Source of the DNA: Bacteroidota bacterium
Lineage (GTDB): Bacteria; Bacteroidota; Bacteroidia; JAADEI01
Direction of reading: 5' to 3'
DNA length: 9,324 nucleotides
Assembly: GCA_024280615.1 (NCBI GenBank)
Contig: JAJRPU010000041.1
Coordinates: 1-9,324, forward strand
Position numbers and translations under genes: made by a program. Every line of letters begins with the position of its first letter. The stretch's first letter is position 1. Of this stretch, positions 1-6,531 are shown in pieces. The notes beneath the pieces were generated by a model. It was not told the DNA's origin, ran no database searches, and saw only the letters and a list, made by a program, of their open reading frames with translations.

Positions 1-995
1 TATGAGTTGAAAAAGGGTTTATCTGAAATGTGTTGTTGGTGCCACTGATAGGCTTGCACCACCCAATGGAAAGGCAACTTGTTCCAGTTGAGGAGGGAGT
101 CCATCGGAATGGAATCAAAAGCGAATCCACAACATTCCTTGCCTTTCCGAGTGAAACAGTTTGGTGCTTCAGTGGTTTGCTCGGTGCAAATTAGTTCAAA
201 AGGTGTCTGAGTTCCTCGCCCCACTGACCATGAACTTCCTTCAAATAACACAAGCACAGGATAGAGTCTGATGGCACGTAAAGTCCTCAAATTGGGAGAT
301 GGGGGCACGGGAGGTATGTAAACCGTTGAACGACTGTAATTCTTCACTGGAATAACTATCACTTGACACTTTTTTCCAGAAGGAAGCCAATTCTCACCAT
401 TTATCATCAAGGCAAGCTCGCCAATTGTCATACCATAAGAAAGAGGCACTGGGACAACGCCGACGAATGAGTATAGGCTGCTATCAGTGAGCATTGGACC
501 ATCAATAACGTCAATGTTTGGATTGGGTCTGTCAAGAACCACTAATGGAATGCCTGTTCTACTGCAAGCATCCATCGCATAAAACATTGTAGAAATGTAT
601 GTGTATACTCTAACTCCTACGTCTTGCAAATCAAAAAGAAGTATATCTATGCCTTTAAGCAACTCAGGAGGAAATTCTTTATTCTTGCCATAAACAGAAA
701 CAACCCGTATGTTCCTATATGACGTGTCTGTTACAGGGACGCCGGGCGGTACCTTCCCAGTGAAACCATGTTCCGGAACATAGATTTTTCGGACATCTAT
801 CCCATGGGCAAGGAGGGTATCCACAAGAAGGGTGGAGTTAACCAAGGAAGCATGATTCATTACTATGCCCACACGCTTGCCTTCCAATAGCGATAGGTAT
901 CTATCCAATTGCCACGAGCCGGGAATTACTTGGTTCTGTCCAACCACAGGTATGGCCCATATCGTAATAATGACATATCTTAACAGTTGTTTTAT
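1..995 (-). CDS. namZ: NamZ-like exo-beta-N-acetylmuramidase (DUF1343, GH171), partial at 3' end
   Basis: The reverse strand is open from the left edge to beyond position 1000 and reads as a DUF1343 protein. This family removes MurNAc from the non-reducing end of peptidoglycan fragments during cell-wall recycling, normally in the periplasm or outside the cell. Visible blocks in order are a hydrophobic leader (KQLLRYVIITIWAIPVVG), LDRYLSLLEGKRVGIVMNH, YVPEHGFTG (the Glu is the likely catalytic acid in the family), LLFDLQDVGVRVYTYISTM, VVLDRPNP, IDGPML, VPLSYGMTIGELALMING, FEGSSWSVGRGTQTPFE and FHWVVQAYQWH. About 330 residues are seen; the remainder lies left of the window. The start is uncertain. 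The natural signal-peptide start is occupied by ATA at 995-993, not ATG, and the first in-frame ATG is at 1107-1105, which would add a polar, non-signal-like extension and overlap the permease gene. The family assignment is firm; the start is not. Confidence 0.88.
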   Translation of the reverse strand, partial: MKQLLRYVIITIWAIPVVGQNQVIPGSWQLDRYLSLLEGKRVGIVMNHASLVNSTLLVDTLLAHGIDVRKIYVPEHGFTGKVPPGVPVTDTSYRNIRVVSVYGKNKEFPPELLKGIDILLFDLQDVGVRVYTYISTMFYAMDACSRTGIPLVVLDRPNPNIDVIDGPMLTDSSLYSFVGVVPVPLSYGMTIGELALMINGENWLPSGKKCQVIVIPVKNYSRSTVYIPPVPPSPNLRTLRAIRLYPVLVLFEGSSWSVGRGTQTPFELICTEQTTEAPNCFTRKGKECCGFAFDSIPMDSLLNWNKLPFHWVVQAYQWHQQHISDKPFFNS

Positions 996-2217
996 GAACC
1001 AGTGGATTTTAGCATTGTGGATGGGGTGGCGGTTATGGCGTTCGTCGTTGACGCAAGCAGTCCGTTTTATTCTGCGGACAGGAATCTCTGTTATCGCTAT
1101 ATCCATTACTGTCATTGTTCTTGCCACGGCTATCGTTGATGGATTCAAAGATAACATATATAACAATTTGTTTCTGTTACAGGGACACCTGCAAATCAGG
1201 TCCTACTCAGCTTCTGCTAGAGCCCTTGAACCACCAGCGATACAGAGAAACAAGAATGTGGAAGAGTGGCTGCGAAGCAATAAACTGGTAAAATTCTTCA
1301 CTCCTTTCATTATGAAGCCTGCTCTGCTCACTTTCAATAAACGTTTGGAAGGCGTTGTTGTTGAGGCTCAAGATAGCATCCTATCAGATATGGAGGAACT
1401 TCTACTGGAGGAGGGCAGATGGGCAACCAATGGAACAGAGATAGTTATTTCAAGGAATCTTGCACAAAAACTAAATATACACGTTGGCAACAAAGTCCGT
1501 GTATTCTTTTCCTATCGTCCCTTAAGGGTAAAAGAGTTCACTGTCGTAGGAATTTATCACACAGGCTTAAAAGAGTATGATGATGTTGTTGTCTTTGTGC
1601 CACTGTCCACTGTTCAGGTTATTCTTGGATGGGATGAATTGATGGTTTCCGGATATAAAATTTATTTAACTAATTGGATGGTTGAAACGGTAGTGCAGGA
1701 AGAACTCCTTGAAATAGTACCTTTTGAATTCTATGTGTTTAATAACAGAGAACTGAATCCCAATCTGTTCGACTGGCTCAATCTTCACGAAACAAACAAA
1801 ATGGTTCTCATTGGACTATTAATTATTGTTAGTGTGGTCAATTTGTTCAGTGTTCTTATCACTTTTCTACTGGAAAGAACACCAATGATTGCAATGCTTT
1901 CGGCTATTGGAGCTACCGCCGGACTGATAAGAAAATTACTTGTTGCTATTGGAGTGTGGCTGTTAATAATGGGAACGTTTATTGGAAATGCTATCGCACT
2001 TATATTGTCATTCATTCAAATCAAATTCAAAGTGGTTAAACTGCCCGAAGAGGCTTATTACGTCTCTTATGTTCCTCTTAAGCTAGACCCTTTTAACATT
2101 TTAATTACTAACTTTGGCGTTATCGCATGGGTCGTATTACTGTTATTACTCGCTTCTATGTTCTATAAGCTAAGAACGCCTTCTGAAGCTCTCAGATGGG
2201 GGCAATTGAGAAGATGA
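994..2217 (+). CDS. FtsX/LolC-family ABC transporter permease
   Basis: This is an inner-membrane permease of the MacB/LolC/FtsX type, 407 residues from the ATG at 994. Such subunits pair with an ATPase and handle lipoproteins or other envelope cargo. One hydrophobic segment lies near residues 26-48 (VIAISITVIVLATAIVDGF). A long periplasmic-type domain follows (about 50-265), then three membrane segments near 270-293, 315-340 and 367-391. Signatures typical of the Bacteroidota version are NPNLFDWLNLHETNKMVLIG, LLERTPMIAMLSAIGAT, YYVSYVP and the terminal TPSEALRWG. Upstream in-frame codons exist back to 865, but they lie over namZ coding sequence on the other strand and lack family similarity, so 994 is preferred; M10 at 1021 is a less likely alternative. 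No Shine-Dalgarno is seen. No ATPase gene is in the window, so the exact cargo (LolC-like or otherwise) is not determined. Confidence 0.88.
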   Translation: MNQWILALWMGWRLWRSSLTQAVRFILRTGISVIAISITVIVLATAIVDGFKDNIYNNLFLLQGHLQIRSYSASARALEPPAIQRNKNVEEWLRSNKLVKFFTPFIMKPALLTFNKRLEGVVVEAQDSILSDMEELLLEEGRWATNGTEIVISRNLAQKLNIHVGNKVRVFFSYRPLRVKEFTVVGIYHTGLKEYDDVVVFVPLSTVQVILGWDELMVSGYKIYLTNWMVETVVQEELLEIVPFEFYVFNNRELNPNLFDWLNLHETNKMVLIGLLIIVSVVNLFSVLITFLLERTPMIAMLSAIGATAGLIRKLLVAIGVWLLIMGTFIGNAIALILSFIQIKFKVVKLPEEAYYVSYVPLKLDPFNILITNFGVIAWVVLLLLLASMFYKLRTPSEALRWGQLRR

Positions 2218-2293
2218 GGGATTGAAGGTATGTGGCGTTGAAATATAATTTTGAGAAGTCTTTATGTCCTTTCGTTGTGAGATAATTAATGTT

Positions 2294-2326
2294 TTTCTAA
2301 AAAATCATTGATTTGGTATATATTTG
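2294..2326 (+). promoter_or_regulatory. candidate promoter of the restriction-modification pair
   Basis: TATATTTG at 2319-2326 matches the Bacteroidota -7 consensus TAnnTTTG exactly. A TTTC at 2294-2297, 21 bases upstream, is a one-mismatch version of the -33 TTTG; the usual spacing is about 19. Transcription would begin near 2333, about 20 bases ahead of the endonuclease ATG at 2355. This also argues against the in-frame TTG at 2313 as a start, because it lies upstream of the predicted transcript. The consensus is established; its use here is inferred. Confidence 0.5.
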
Positions 2327-2354
2327 TAGACAAAAGTTGCAAATAGAAGGTGAG

Positions 2355-3194
2355 ATGGATATGTATAGAGAGTTCCTTAAAAGGTTAAAGCTGTTGATAA
2401 GCAGAAATAAGGATATTATTAAGATAACCCTAAGCAATATATTTACTATGAGAATAATTGGGAACAAAACTCATGGCGATCTGGCGGAAGTTGCCATTGT
2501 GGAGTTCGTCAATCAATATATGTACGATTATAAAGCAGAGCATATAGGAAAAGAAAAGTTTCGGGATAAGAAATTTGAGGAAGATGTGAAAGTCGTGAAT
2601 GAAATAGCAAAACGATATTTTTTAATAAGTATAAAAGCTTATGGACATGGACCTTTGCAATTGTCGACAGATAAGCAATTTAGGATGTTTCCTTTTTTAA
2701 AAGAGCGTATGGGAGAAGAGGGAAGTATAGTAGGTAATGAGAAAATACGGGAGATTCTGGAATCCGAGCCTTTCAGGTCCTTAGAGCATTTAAATATACT
2801 GCCTTTAATTTACGATGAAAAACGTAAAGTGTGTAACATCATGGTTTTTGATATTGAGAAAGCTAAAAGGGATGCATATAAAATAAAATATGTGGATTCT
2901 AATCAGGATAAGAAAAGAAAATATCCTGTTTTTACTTTTTATAATGAGAAAGATGAATATATCTGTGAAGTTAGATATGGTGGGAAGGATGCTAATGCCC
3001 TTCAAAGAGGGTTTTGGACACATACTAAACGAGCCGAGCAGTATTTTGAAAGCTTAACGGGTGGGTGGATAGATTATTCTGACAATGAGGTCTTGGTTAA
3101 ACTGTTTAGATATGCTCTTATTTCATCAGAGGAAGGGCATCAAAAGGCAGTAGAAAACTTACTGTGTGATATAAAAAGATTAAAAAGGATGTAA
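2355..3194 (+). CDS. probable type II restriction endonuclease, family not recognised
   Basis: A 279-residue soluble, charged protein directly upstream of a DNA adenine methyltransferase, so most likely its cognate restriction enzyme. I do not recognise the family. Possible PD-(D/E)XK elements from the ATG at 2355 are Glu45 in GDLAEVAIVEF, Asp77 in FEEDVKV, and a strand ending SIK (residues 92-94) in LISIKAYGHGPLQLSTDK. The last block, with Lys94 and the conserved-looking GPLQLSTD, is the most nuclease-like part, although the usual acidic residue two before the Lys is Ser92. No membrane segment or signal peptide is present. The start is set by AGAAGG at 2345-2350 before ATG 2355; a second ATG at 2361 (277 residues) is equally plausible. 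The gene is AT-rich: a hand count gives about 25% GC in 2581-2640, against about 42% in 5161-5220 of the gcvH operon, which fits horizontal acquisition. The nuclease role is inferred mainly from context. Confidence 0.62.
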   Translation: MDMYREFLKRLKLLISRNKDIIKITLSNIFTMRIIGNKTHGDLAEVAIVEFVNQYMYDYKAEHIGKEKFRDKKFEEDVKVVNEIAKRYFLISIKAYGHGPLQLSTDKQFRMFPFLKERMGEEGSIVGNEKIREILESEPFRSLEHLNILPLIYDEKRKVCNIMVFDIEKAKRDAYKIKYVDSNQDKKRKYPVFTFYNEKDEYICEVRYGGKDANALQRGFWTHTKRAEQYFESLTGGWIDYSDNEVLVKLFRYALISSEEGHQKAVENLLCDIKRLKRM

Positions 3195-3196
3195 AA

Positions 3197-3211
3197 ATGC
3201 CTGAGCGATGA
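3197..3211 (+). other. four-codon mini-ORF (MPER) overlapping the methyltransferase start
   Basis: ATG at 3197 is preceded by AAGGA at 3185-3189 with a 7-base spacer, a textbook Shine-Dalgarno arrangement. The frame reads Met-Pro-Glu-Arg and stops at TGA 3209-3211, which overlaps the methyltransferase ATG at 3208 as ATGA. The methyltransferase itself has only a weak GAG upstream. Ribosomes could load at the mini-ORF and re-initiate at 3208. Its translation is not shown; this is an arrangement read from the sequence. Confidence 0.35.
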
Positions 3212-4347
3212 CAGAAACAGTTTTGCCCAAAACACTTTTTAATGAAATAGACTTTACGAAAATAAAGACAGAAGGTATAAAATACGTTGGCTCAAAGCAT
3301 AAAATTATTCCATATATTCTAAAAATGGTTAGCAAGCTAAATGTAAAAACAGTATTTGATGGATTTTCAGGGACTACACGAGTGTCTCAAGCATTTGCTA
3401 AATTAGGTTACAGAGTCATTGCTAATGATTTGGCAATATGGTCTAAGGTATTCGCTACCACTTATTTGTTGAATGAAAGAGATAGACGGTATTACCTTCC
3501 TATGATTGAACATTTGAATAGTCTTCCTGGCAAATATGGGTGGTTTTCAGAACATTATGGAGGAGACCCAAGGAACCCAAACGCTAAGAAACCATGGCAA
3601 ATTCACAATACAAAAAAATTAGATGCTATTAGAGAGGAGATCGAGGTCATTGCTAAGGATGACATAGAAAAATCGGTGTTATTGACAAGTCTGATCCTCG
3701 CCTTAGATAAGGTAGACAACACAGTAGGTCATTATGCTTCTTATCTCAAGGGCTGGGCAAAACGTTCTTACAATTCACTTAAATTGGAGGTTCCTATGCT
3801 TATACCTAAGACACAAGAACATGAAGTGTATCAAGATGATATATTCAATTTGCTTCCAAATATAGAAGTAGATTTAGCATATTATGATCCCCCATATGGT
3901 TCTAATAATGATAAAATGCCCCCGTCGAGAGTTAGATATCAAGCATACTATCATATATGGACTACGATAATAAAAAATGACAAACCGGAACTTTTTGGAA
4001 CTACTAATAGAAGAAAGGATACGTCTGATAAGATAAACTATTCGCCTTTTGAGGATTTTAGAAAAAATCCAAATGGACGCTTTGTAGCATCAGATGCAAT
4101 TGAAAGGCTGATCAGAATGACTAATGCAAAATATATTATCTTTTCTTATAGCTCTGGAGGTAGAGTTCCTATTAGCGAACTAATAAGAATTTTTTCTAAT
4201 GACGATACTAGAATACTCGAATTTCAGGAAATAGATTATAAGAAAAATGTTATGACTTATATGAGATGGACCAATGAATGGGTAAATGATAGGAAGGAAT
4301 CCCATAAAGAATATCTATTTCTATTAGAAAAGAAATCATTTAAGTGA
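3208..4347 (+). CDS. D12-class N6-adenine DNA methyltransferase
   Basis: A 379-residue S-adenosylmethionine-dependent DNA methyltransferase of the D12 (Dam-like) class, which methylates adenine N6 and would protect host DNA from the neighbouring nuclease. Motifs in alpha-class order are YVGSK at 26-30, the AdoMet-binding FDGFSGTTR at 50-58 followed by GYRVIANDL at 67-75, and the catalytic DPPYGSNND at 227-235. Between them lies a target-recognition region including GHYASYLKGWAKRSYNSL. The C-terminal part has KYIIFSYSSGGRVP and closes with KEYLFLLEK, also typical of the class. It begins 13 bases after the endonuclease stop, so the two are very likely cotranscribed. No controller (C) protein gene is visible. 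The length is normal and no catalytic residue is missing, so it should be active. The recognition sequence cannot be read from the protein. Confidence 0.93.
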   Translation: MTETVLPKTLFNEIDFTKIKTEGIKYVGSKHKIIPYILKMVSKLNVKTVFDGFSGTTRVSQAFAKLGYRVIANDLAIWSKVFATTYLLNERDRRYYLPMIEHLNSLPGKYGWFSEHYGGDPRNPNAKKPWQIHNTKKLDAIREEIEVIAKDDIEKSVLLTSLILALDKVDNTVGHYASYLKGWAKRSYNSLKLEVPMLIPKTQEHEVYQDDIFNLLPNIEVDLAYYDPPYGSNNDKMPPSRVRYQAYYHIWTTIIKNDKPELFGTTNRRKDTSDKINYSPFEDFRKNPNGRFVASDAIERLIRMTNAKYIIFSYSSGGRVPISELIRIFSNDDTRILEFQEIDYKKNVMTYMRWTNEWVNDRKESHKEYLFLLEKKSFK

Positions 4348-4360
4348 GATAGAGCGCTTA
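4341..4360. terminator. weak hairpin spanning the two convergent stop codons
   Basis: TAAGTG at 4341-4346 can pair with CGCTTA at 4355-4360 (six pairs including one G-T, eight-base loop). It contains the methyltransferase stop (4345-4347) and the complement of the stop of the minus-strand small gene (4358-4360). No T-run follows closely on the plus side; on the minus side the sequence after it is T-rich. It may serve as a shared end structure, but it is weak. Confidence 0.2.
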
Positions 4361-4630
4361 CGTTGGCAATTTATCAAACAGTGTCTTGTATACTTGTTTG
4401 TATACTTCTTCTCTGATTCGCCTATCTCTTTTCACTTGCCATGTTAAATACACAATTGCTTCCAGTATCCTTTTTCCCGTAAAAACATTGCCATACATAT
4501 ATGCCTTTCCATAAGCAGACACCAGTTCTTCCTTCGCCGCTTCATAGGAACCAATTCTGATTAATGCTAAAGCCTTGCTAATGCAAGGGTCCCGATGCAA
4601 ATCGTAAAGCATCTCTTCCCATCTTTTCAA
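4358..4630 (-). CDS. small helical protein of unknown function
   Basis: A minus-strand frame of 90 codons from a TTG at 4630-4628, or 84 from the ATG at 4612-4610 (MLYDLHRDP...). The ATG is preceded by purine-rich GGGAAG and is the more likely start; a TAA lies in frame upstream of the TTG. I do not recognise it. The protein is charged and looks all-helical (ISKALALIRIGSYEAAKEEL; AYGKAYMYGNVFTGKRILEA; RIREEVYKQVYKTLFDKL), with no signal peptide or membrane segment and one Cys near the N-terminus. It converges on the methyltransferase with 10 bases between stops and diverges from the gcvH operon. The helix-turn-helix-like pairing could be TPR-like, but that is a guess. Its protein-like composition and the lack of any competing gene on the plus strand support it as real. 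Confidence 0.5.
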   Translation of the reverse strand: MKRWEEMLYDLHRDPCISKALALIRIGSYEAAKEELVSAYGKAYMYGNVFTGKRILEAIVYLTWQVKRDRRIREEVYKQVYKTLFDKLPT

Positions 4631-4699
4631 GGTTATTGCTAATTAATACGATTAACTTACGCCTAATGGTTTCAAATGTGTGAAAGTTCTTCATTACAC

Positions 4700-4730
4700 T
4701 TTCCAAATTATGCAAATGCTCATATCTTTG
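4700..4730 (+). promoter_or_regulatory. candidate promoter of the gcvH-VanZ-TonB operon
   Basis: TATCTTTG at 4723-4730 is an exact match to the Bacteroidota -7 consensus TAnnTTTG. TTTC at 4700-4703 is a one-mismatch -33 element, with the ideal 19-base spacing. The transcript would start near 4737 and leave a leader of about 27 bases before the gcvH ATG at 4764. Confidence 0.6.
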
Positions 4731-4763
4731 TAATTGCATAATTTTACGTTCAAAACAAGGAAA

Positions 4764-5162
4764 ATGAATATACCCGAGGATTTGCTTTATACTCAGGAGC
4801 ACGAATGGATAAAGGTTGAATCTGAAGGGGAAAAGCAGATCGGCATAGTAGGAATAACGGACTATGCACAGTCACAACTGGGAGACATAGTCTTTGTGGA
4901 TGTTAATACAGTTGGCGAGACTCTTTCTCAACAAGAAATCTTTGGCACTATAGAGGCAGTAAAGACAGTTGCAGACTTGTTCATGCCTGCTTCTGGGAAA
5001 GTGCTTGAGTTCAATGAACAATTGAGGGACCAACCAGAGTTAATCAATCAGGACCCTTACGGGAAGGGCTGGATAATCAGGGTTGAATTGACCAATCCGG
5101 AAGAGTTGAACTCTCTCTTGACCGCGGAACAATACAAACAACTCATTGGTGAAGAAGGTTAG
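4764..5162 (+). CDS. gcvH: glycine cleavage system H protein
   Basis: A 132-residue cytoplasmic lipoyl carrier. It shuttles the aminomethyl group from glycine decarboxylase (P protein) to the T protein, and its dihydrolipoyl arm is reoxidised by the L protein. The family signature is complete: LYTQEHEWIKVE at the N-terminus, GITDYAQSQLGDIVFVDV (about 30-47), and GTIEAVKTVADLFMPASG with the lipoylated lysine at residue 67, then NEQLRDQPELINQDPYGKGWI. The start at 4764 (MNIPEDLLYTQ) matches the usual family N-terminus and has AAGG at 4757-4760 in front; an in-frame start at 4734 would add ten atypical residues and lies at or before the predicted transcript start. It is the first gene of a three-gene overlapping operon. 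The other glycine cleavage genes are not in the window. Confidence 0.97.
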   Translation: MNIPEDLLYTQEHEWIKVESEGEKQIGIVGITDYAQSQLGDIVFVDVNTVGETLSQQEIFGTIEAVKTVADLFMPASGKVLEFNEQLRDQPELINQDPYGKGWIIRVELTNPEELNSLLTAEQYKQLIGEEG

Positions 5163-5559
5163 TGATTTTCTCAGGCACAACCTGTTTGCTATCCTCTGGA
5201 TGGTCTTTCTTGCTATCATAATGCTTTTGCCGTTGCCAGACTCCACTCCTCAACTGGAAAATAAAATCCTTGACAAGTTAATTCATGCTTCAGTGTATGG
5301 ACTCTTAACAATCTTCTGGACCTATGGTCTTTTTAGGCAACAGGATTTTGTCTTGCTCAGGAATAATTCTTTGTTAGTTGCTGTCATAATCACTTTCTCT
5401 TATAGCATATTGCTAGAAACTGTACAGGCTACCTTGCCGTACAGAAGTTTTGAGATTTTGGATGTTATTGCCAATCTGTTAGGCATAATTTTTGCTTACC
5501 TGATAATGCGGAAGTTAATTGCCGAAGCAAAACGAGAACCACAAAAAACACTGTCATGA
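5149..5559 (+). CDS. VanZ-like family membrane protein
   Basis: A 136-residue integral membrane protein of the VanZ-like family. VanZ itself gives low-level teicoplanin resistance, but the role of the many chromosomal relatives is unknown. There are four hydrophobic segments near residues 10-28, 44-62, 74-90 and 105-121. Family signatures are DKLIHASVYGLL (42-53), and ETVQATLPYRSFEILDVIANLLG (90-112), with the conserved Glu, Arg and Asp. There is no ATG. The GTG at 5149 gives MKKVSDFLRH and overlaps the end of gcvH by 14 bases; a TTG at 5146 is the alternative. The overlap, and the ATGA junction with the next gene, imply translational coupling in one operon. The same gcvH-VanZ neighbourhood is, to my recollection, common in Bacteroidota. 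Confidence 0.88.
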   Translation: MKKVSDFLRHNLFAILWMVFLAIIMLLPLPDSTPQLENKILDKLIHASVYGLLTIFWTYGLFRQQDFVLLRNNSLLVAVIITFSYSILLETVQATLPYRSFEILDVIANLLGIIFAYLIMRKLIAEAKREPQKTLS

Positions 5560-6365
5560 AGGAACTCTTAGCAAATGGATTGTTTCTGGAGGCTTCATCG
5601 GGCTTAGGACTAACAGTGATTATGTTCATTTCCTTTGCCCTGACTTTAATTGTTGCTATATTAATCGGTTTGTTTATAAAGCATAGTCTTGCAACTGATT
5701 ATGAAGATAAACCTTTAGGAGATGCACACTTGTTAGACAAATACAAAGGATTAGCACTAAGATTAGGATTTGTAATAACCTTCCTTGTCCTGCTATTTCT
5801 GTTCAATTACAAAGTATATGAAAAGACAACAGGTAAATTAGGAGAAATCTATCTTCCTGAGGACATAGAGGTTGAGCCGCCGCCGACAAAGCAAGAGCAA
5901 CCAAAGCCTCCTCCGCCAGTAGTGCAAGTCCAAGAGGTGGAGGAATTGCCTGAAGAGGAAGAGCAACCTGAGATTGAAGAGACGGAAGCAACAGAGGAGA
6001 CCATTATTGAAGAACCGCCTCCACCAGAGCCAGAACCAGTTGAAGAAGAGCCATTAGTAATCGTTGAAGAAATGCCTGAGTTCCCAGGCGGTGAAGAAGC
6101 ACTTATAAATTTTGTATATAAGAACTTCCAATATCCCAAGGAATGTGAGGAAATAAATGCACAGGGAACCATCGTTGTAAACTTCGTTGTGGAAAAAGAT
6201 GGGTCTGTGTCCAATATTCGGATTATTCGTGGCATTGACTGTGAAGCTGCTCATCAGGAAGCCATCAGGGTGGTTAAATCAATGCCCAAATGGAAGCCCG
6301 GTAGGCAACAGGGTCGCCCAGTAAGGGTATATTTCAACTTGCCTATAAGGGTGATTATTCAGTGA
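5556..6365 (+). CDS. tonB: TonB family energy transducer with an extra N-terminal membrane segment
   Basis: A 269-residue inner-membrane protein that would pass proton-motive energy to outer-membrane TonB-dependent receptors. The C-terminal TonB domain (about 174-269) is clear: MPEFPGGEEALINFVYKNF, YPKECEE, GTIVVNFVVEKDGSVSNIRI, EAIRVVKSMPKWKPGRQQG and PVRVYFNLPIRV. Before it lies a Pro/Glu-rich periplasm-spanning stretch (about 103-170: PKPPPPVV, PPPPEPEPVEEEP). Most TonBs have a single N-terminal membrane anchor. Here there are two hydrophobic helices, at about 17-41 and 69-85, separated by a polar loop (HSLATDYEDKPLGDAHLLDK). If the C-terminus is periplasmic, the N-terminus should be periplasmic as well. 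The ATG at 5556 overlaps the VanZ stop as ATGA. ExbB/ExbD partners are not in the window. The two-anchor layout could change how it contacts them, which is inference. Confidence 0.92.
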   Translation: MKELLANGLFLEASSGLGLTVIMFISFALTLIVAILIGLFIKHSLATDYEDKPLGDAHLLDKYKGLALRLGFVITFLVLLFLFNYKVYEKTTGKLGEIYLPEDIEVEPPPTKQEQPKPPPPVVQVQEVEELPEEEEQPEIEETEATEETIIEEPPPPEPEPVEEEPLVIVEEMPEFPGGEEALINFVYKNFQYPKECEEINAQGTIVVNFVVEKDGSVSNIRIIRGIDCEAAHQEAIRVVKSMPKWKPGRQQGRPVRVYFNLPIRVIIQ

Positions 6366-6400
6366 TTACTAACACAATTGGGGGTGATTAAAGCACGGCT

Positions 6401-6438
6401 ACTATAAGCCTATGTTTTTAAGTAATATAGCTTATTGT
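6401..6438 (+). terminator. possible stem-loop after the TonB operon
   Basis: ACTATAAGC at 6401-6409 and GCTTATTGT at 6430-6438 are complementary at eight of nine positions around a 20-base loop. It begins 36 bases after the TonB stop. It is AT-rich and no T-run follows the stem, so it is a poor intrinsic terminator. No better one is visible before the next gene. Confidence 0.2.
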
Positions 6439-6531
6439 GTGAAACATAAATCATGCCCCACCAAGCCCAAGAGTATCAAAAGATATGACAGCATTGTAAT
6501 ATCTTGGCGTTTTGTAGTATGAAAACTGATG

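Noticed and set aside
865..993. N-terminal extension of the permease from 865
   Set aside because: It lies over well-conserved namZ coding sequence on the other strand and adds residues with no similarity to the permease family. The usual family N-terminus begins near 994.
2313..2354. TTG start for the endonuclease-like protein
   Set aside because: It lies within or before the predicted -7 box and transcript start, whereas ATG 2355 has a good Shine-Dalgarno.
4386..4407. Two copies of TTGTATACTT with a 12-base period
   Set aside because: They encode the four-residue repeat VYKQ/VYKT in the small minus-strand gene and need no other explanation.
4578..4802. 74-codon minus-strand frame across the gcvH start
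   Set aside because: It overlaps the gcvH promoter and start and part of the small minus gene in another frame, and has no protein-like features.
5849..6235. 128-codon minus-strand frame rich in Ser and Gly
   Set aside because: It is the antisense shadow of the Pro/Glu-rich spacer and C-terminal domain of TonB, and its composition follows from that.
6350..6390. Two copies of GGTGATTA around the TonB stop
   Set aside because: The repeat is only eight bases, partly coding, and has no regular spacing or partner element.
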